A stretch of 55,536 nt of DNA from Pseudomonas paracarnis (GTDB lineage Bacteria; Pseudomonadota; Gammaproteobacteria; Pseudomonadales; Pseudomonadaceae): NCBI RefSeq assembly GCF_904063055.1, contig NZ_CAJFCN010000022.1, positions 1-55,536 on the forward strand, given 5' to 3'. Of the stretch, positions 54,262 to 55,536 are shown in pieces. Within the stretch, counting starts at the first letter, position 1, and every line of letters begins with the position of its first letter. The notes below the pieces were generated by a model. It was not told the DNA's origin and made no database searches. It worked only from the letters and a program-made list of their open reading frames with translations. Made by a program: the position numbers and the translations under genes.

Positions 54262-55242
54262 ATGTTCAAGCAAACACTCGGTGCCGTGGCACTGGCGATG
54301 GCGTTCTGCGGCTGGGTATCGGCTGAAGAAGTGAAGATCGGTTTTCTGGTCAAGCAGGCCGAGGAACCCTGGTTTCAAACGGAGTGGGCATTCGCGGAAA
54401 AAGCCGGCAAGGAGCATGGTTTCACCGTGATCAAGATCGCCGTGCCCGATGGCGAAAAGACCTTGTCGGCCATCGACAGCCTGGCCGCCAACGGCGCCAA
54501 AGGCTTCGTGATCTGCCCGCCGGACGTGTCCCTGGGCCCTGCGATTGTCGCCAAGGCCAAGGTCAACGGCTTGAAAGTGATGGCCGTGGATGACCGCTTT
54601 GTCGATGCCAAGGGCAACTTCATGGAAGACGTGCCTTACCTGGGCATGGCCGCGTTTGAGGTGGGCCAGAAGCAGGGCGCCGCCATGGCCGCCGAAGCGA
54701 AAAAACGCGGTTGGGATTGGAAGGACACCTATGCGGTGATCAACACCTTCAACGAACTCGACACCGGCAAGAAACGCACCGACGGCTCGATCAAGTCACT
54801 GGAAGAGGCCGGTATTCCCAAGGACCACATCCTCACCGCTGCGCTGAAAACCCTTGATGTTCCCGGCAGCATGGACGCCACCAACTCGGCCCTGGTCAAG
54901 TTGCCGAGCGGGGCGAAGAACCTGATCATCGGTGGCATGAACGACAACACCGTACTCGGCGGCGTGCGCGCTACTGAGAGCGCCGGCTTCAAGGCCGCCA
55001 ACGTGATCGGCATCGGCATCAATGGCACCGACGCCATTGGCGAATTGAAGAAAGCCGACAGCGGCTTCTTCGGTTCCATGCTGCCCAGCCCGCATATCGA
55101 GGGCTACAACACCGCGCTGGCGATGTACGAGTGGGTCACCACCGGCAAGGAACCGGCCAAATACACCGCCATGGACGAAGTGACCTTGATCACCCGCGCC
55201 AATTTCCAAGAAGAACTGACCAAGATCGGCCTGTGGAAATGA
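54262..55242 (+). CDS. araF: L-arabinose ABC transporter, periplasmic binding protein AraF
   Basis: 326 residues; signal peptide cut after about residue 22 (VSA), then a two-lobed sugar-binding fold with IGFLVKQAEEPWFQTEW, AVDDRFVDAKG, NTFNELDTGKKRTDG and GGMNDNTVLGGVRATE, close to AraF. A very strong ribosome site (AAGGAGGTG) precedes ATG 54262. Overlaps araG by four bases. Confidence 0.93.
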   Translation: MFKQTLGAVALAMAFCGWVSAEEVKIGFLVKQAEEPWFQTEWAFAEKAGKEHGFTVIKIAVPDGEKTLSAIDSLAANGAKGFVICPPDVSLGPAIVAKAKVNGLKVMAVDDRFVDAKGNFMEDVPYLGMAAFEVGQKQGAAMAAEAKKRGWDWKDTYAVINTFNELDTGKKRTDGSIKSLEEAGIPKDHILTAALKTLDVPGSMDATNSALVKLPSGAKNLIIGGMNDNTVLGGVRATESAGFKAANVIGIGINGTDAIGELKKADSGFFGSMLPSPHIEGYNTALAMYEWVTTGKEPAKYTAMDEVTLITRANFQEELTKIGLWK

Positions 55243-55536
55243 GCGGCGCAGCCCTGCGTTTCAATGGCATCGGCAAGGAGTTTCCCGGTGTGAAAGCCCT
55301 GGCGCAGATCAGCTTTGAAGCGCGGCCCCATTCGGTGCACGCGCTGATGGGCGAGAACGGCGCAGGCAAGTCGACGCTGCTGAAAATCCTCGGCGGCGCC
55401 TACATTCCGTCCAGCGGCACGGTGCAGATCGGCGCGCAGACCATGGCCTTCAAATGCGCCGCCGACAGCATCGCCAGCGGTGTGGCGGTGATTCACCAAG
55501 AGCTGCACCTGGTGCCGGAAATGAGCGTGGCCGAGA
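55239..55536 (+). CDS. araG: L-arabinose ABC transporter ATP-binding protein AraG, cut by window edge
   Basis: The first 99 codons are present. They show RFNGIGKEFPGVKAL and the Walker A motif GENGAGKSTLLK, then VIHQELHLVPEMSVAE, typical of the AraG/MglA/RbsA group with two ATPase halves. The rest, and the permease araH, would lie to the right. Translationally coupled to araF. Confidence 0.92.
   Translation, partial: MSGAALRFNGIGKEFPGVKALAQISFEARPHSVHALMGENGAGKSTLLKILGGAYIPSSGTVQIGAQTMAFKCAADSIASGVAVIHQELHLVPEMSVAE

Overview
The window reads as chromosomal DNA of a fluorescent Pseudomonas, most likely of the P. fluorescens group. The evidence is gene content and order: the flgZ-flgN-flgM-flgA / cheV-cheR / flgBCDE cluster, the rne-rluC-HAD-sppA-maf-yceD-rpmF-plsX-fabDG-acpP-fabF-pabC-mltG-tmk-holB-tatD block known from P. 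aeruginosa, high G+C third positions, and many GTGGGAGC-type REP doublets (REPINs) typical of this group. No phage, IS element, CRISPR array or tRNA was seen. The left edge cuts a 5S rRNA gene and the right edge cuts araG.

Layout: 1-112, end of an rRNA operon with terminator. 445-1818, an MFS transporter. 1879-4473 (minus), flagellar regulation genes flgZ, flgN, flgM, flgA. 4548-9595 (plus), cheV, cheR, then flgB, flgC, flgD, flgE behind a sigma-54 promoter; after flgE the operon stops at a terminator instead of running into flgF. 9776-10873, a low-GC gene of unknown function with a hrp-box-like promoter. 10966-13860 (minus), nrdA with a long structured leader, a promoter and tandem DnaA boxes. 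14721-17053, an RstA/RstB-like two-component system. 17133-17852 (minus), a phosphopantetheinyl transferase. 17991-20338, a small exported protein followed by phoP-phoQ, preceded by four GTTCAG repeats at 11-base steps. 20467-21465 (minus), an AraC-type regulator. 21804-23135, dctA with a sigma-54 promoter and upstream palindromes. 23269-24842, an xdhC/mocA-like pair.

25019-28183 (minus) is rne, divergent from the long rluC-to-tatD block (28941-42163) that covers rRNA modification, a membrane peptidase, Maf (minus), L32, fatty acid synthesis, folate (pabC), murein processing (mltG), thymidylate kinase and clamp-loader delta prime. The pilZ gene that separates holB and tatD in P. aeruginosa PAO1 is not there. 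A minus-strand RNA next to tatD matches the position and layout of the sRNA RgsA.

The right third is more accessory: a TetR regulator, moaA, a lipoprotein, a DUF1285 protein; a four-gene unit (GntR regulator, ADP-ribosylglycohydrolase, NCS1 permease, PfkB kinase) that parallels E. coli yegW/yegU/yegT/yegV and looks like an undescribed nucleoside-type salvage pathway; three small minus-strand genes; an MFS transporter; a GNAT acetyltransferase; and the start of an L-arabinose uptake operon (SDR dehydrogenase, araF, araG). Nine REP doublets lie between genes; two of them (50031 and 53201) are almost perfect inverted copies of each other.

The best candidates for something new are the hrp-box-associated cysteine-protease-like protein, the yeg-like salvage unit, and the nrdA regulatory leader.
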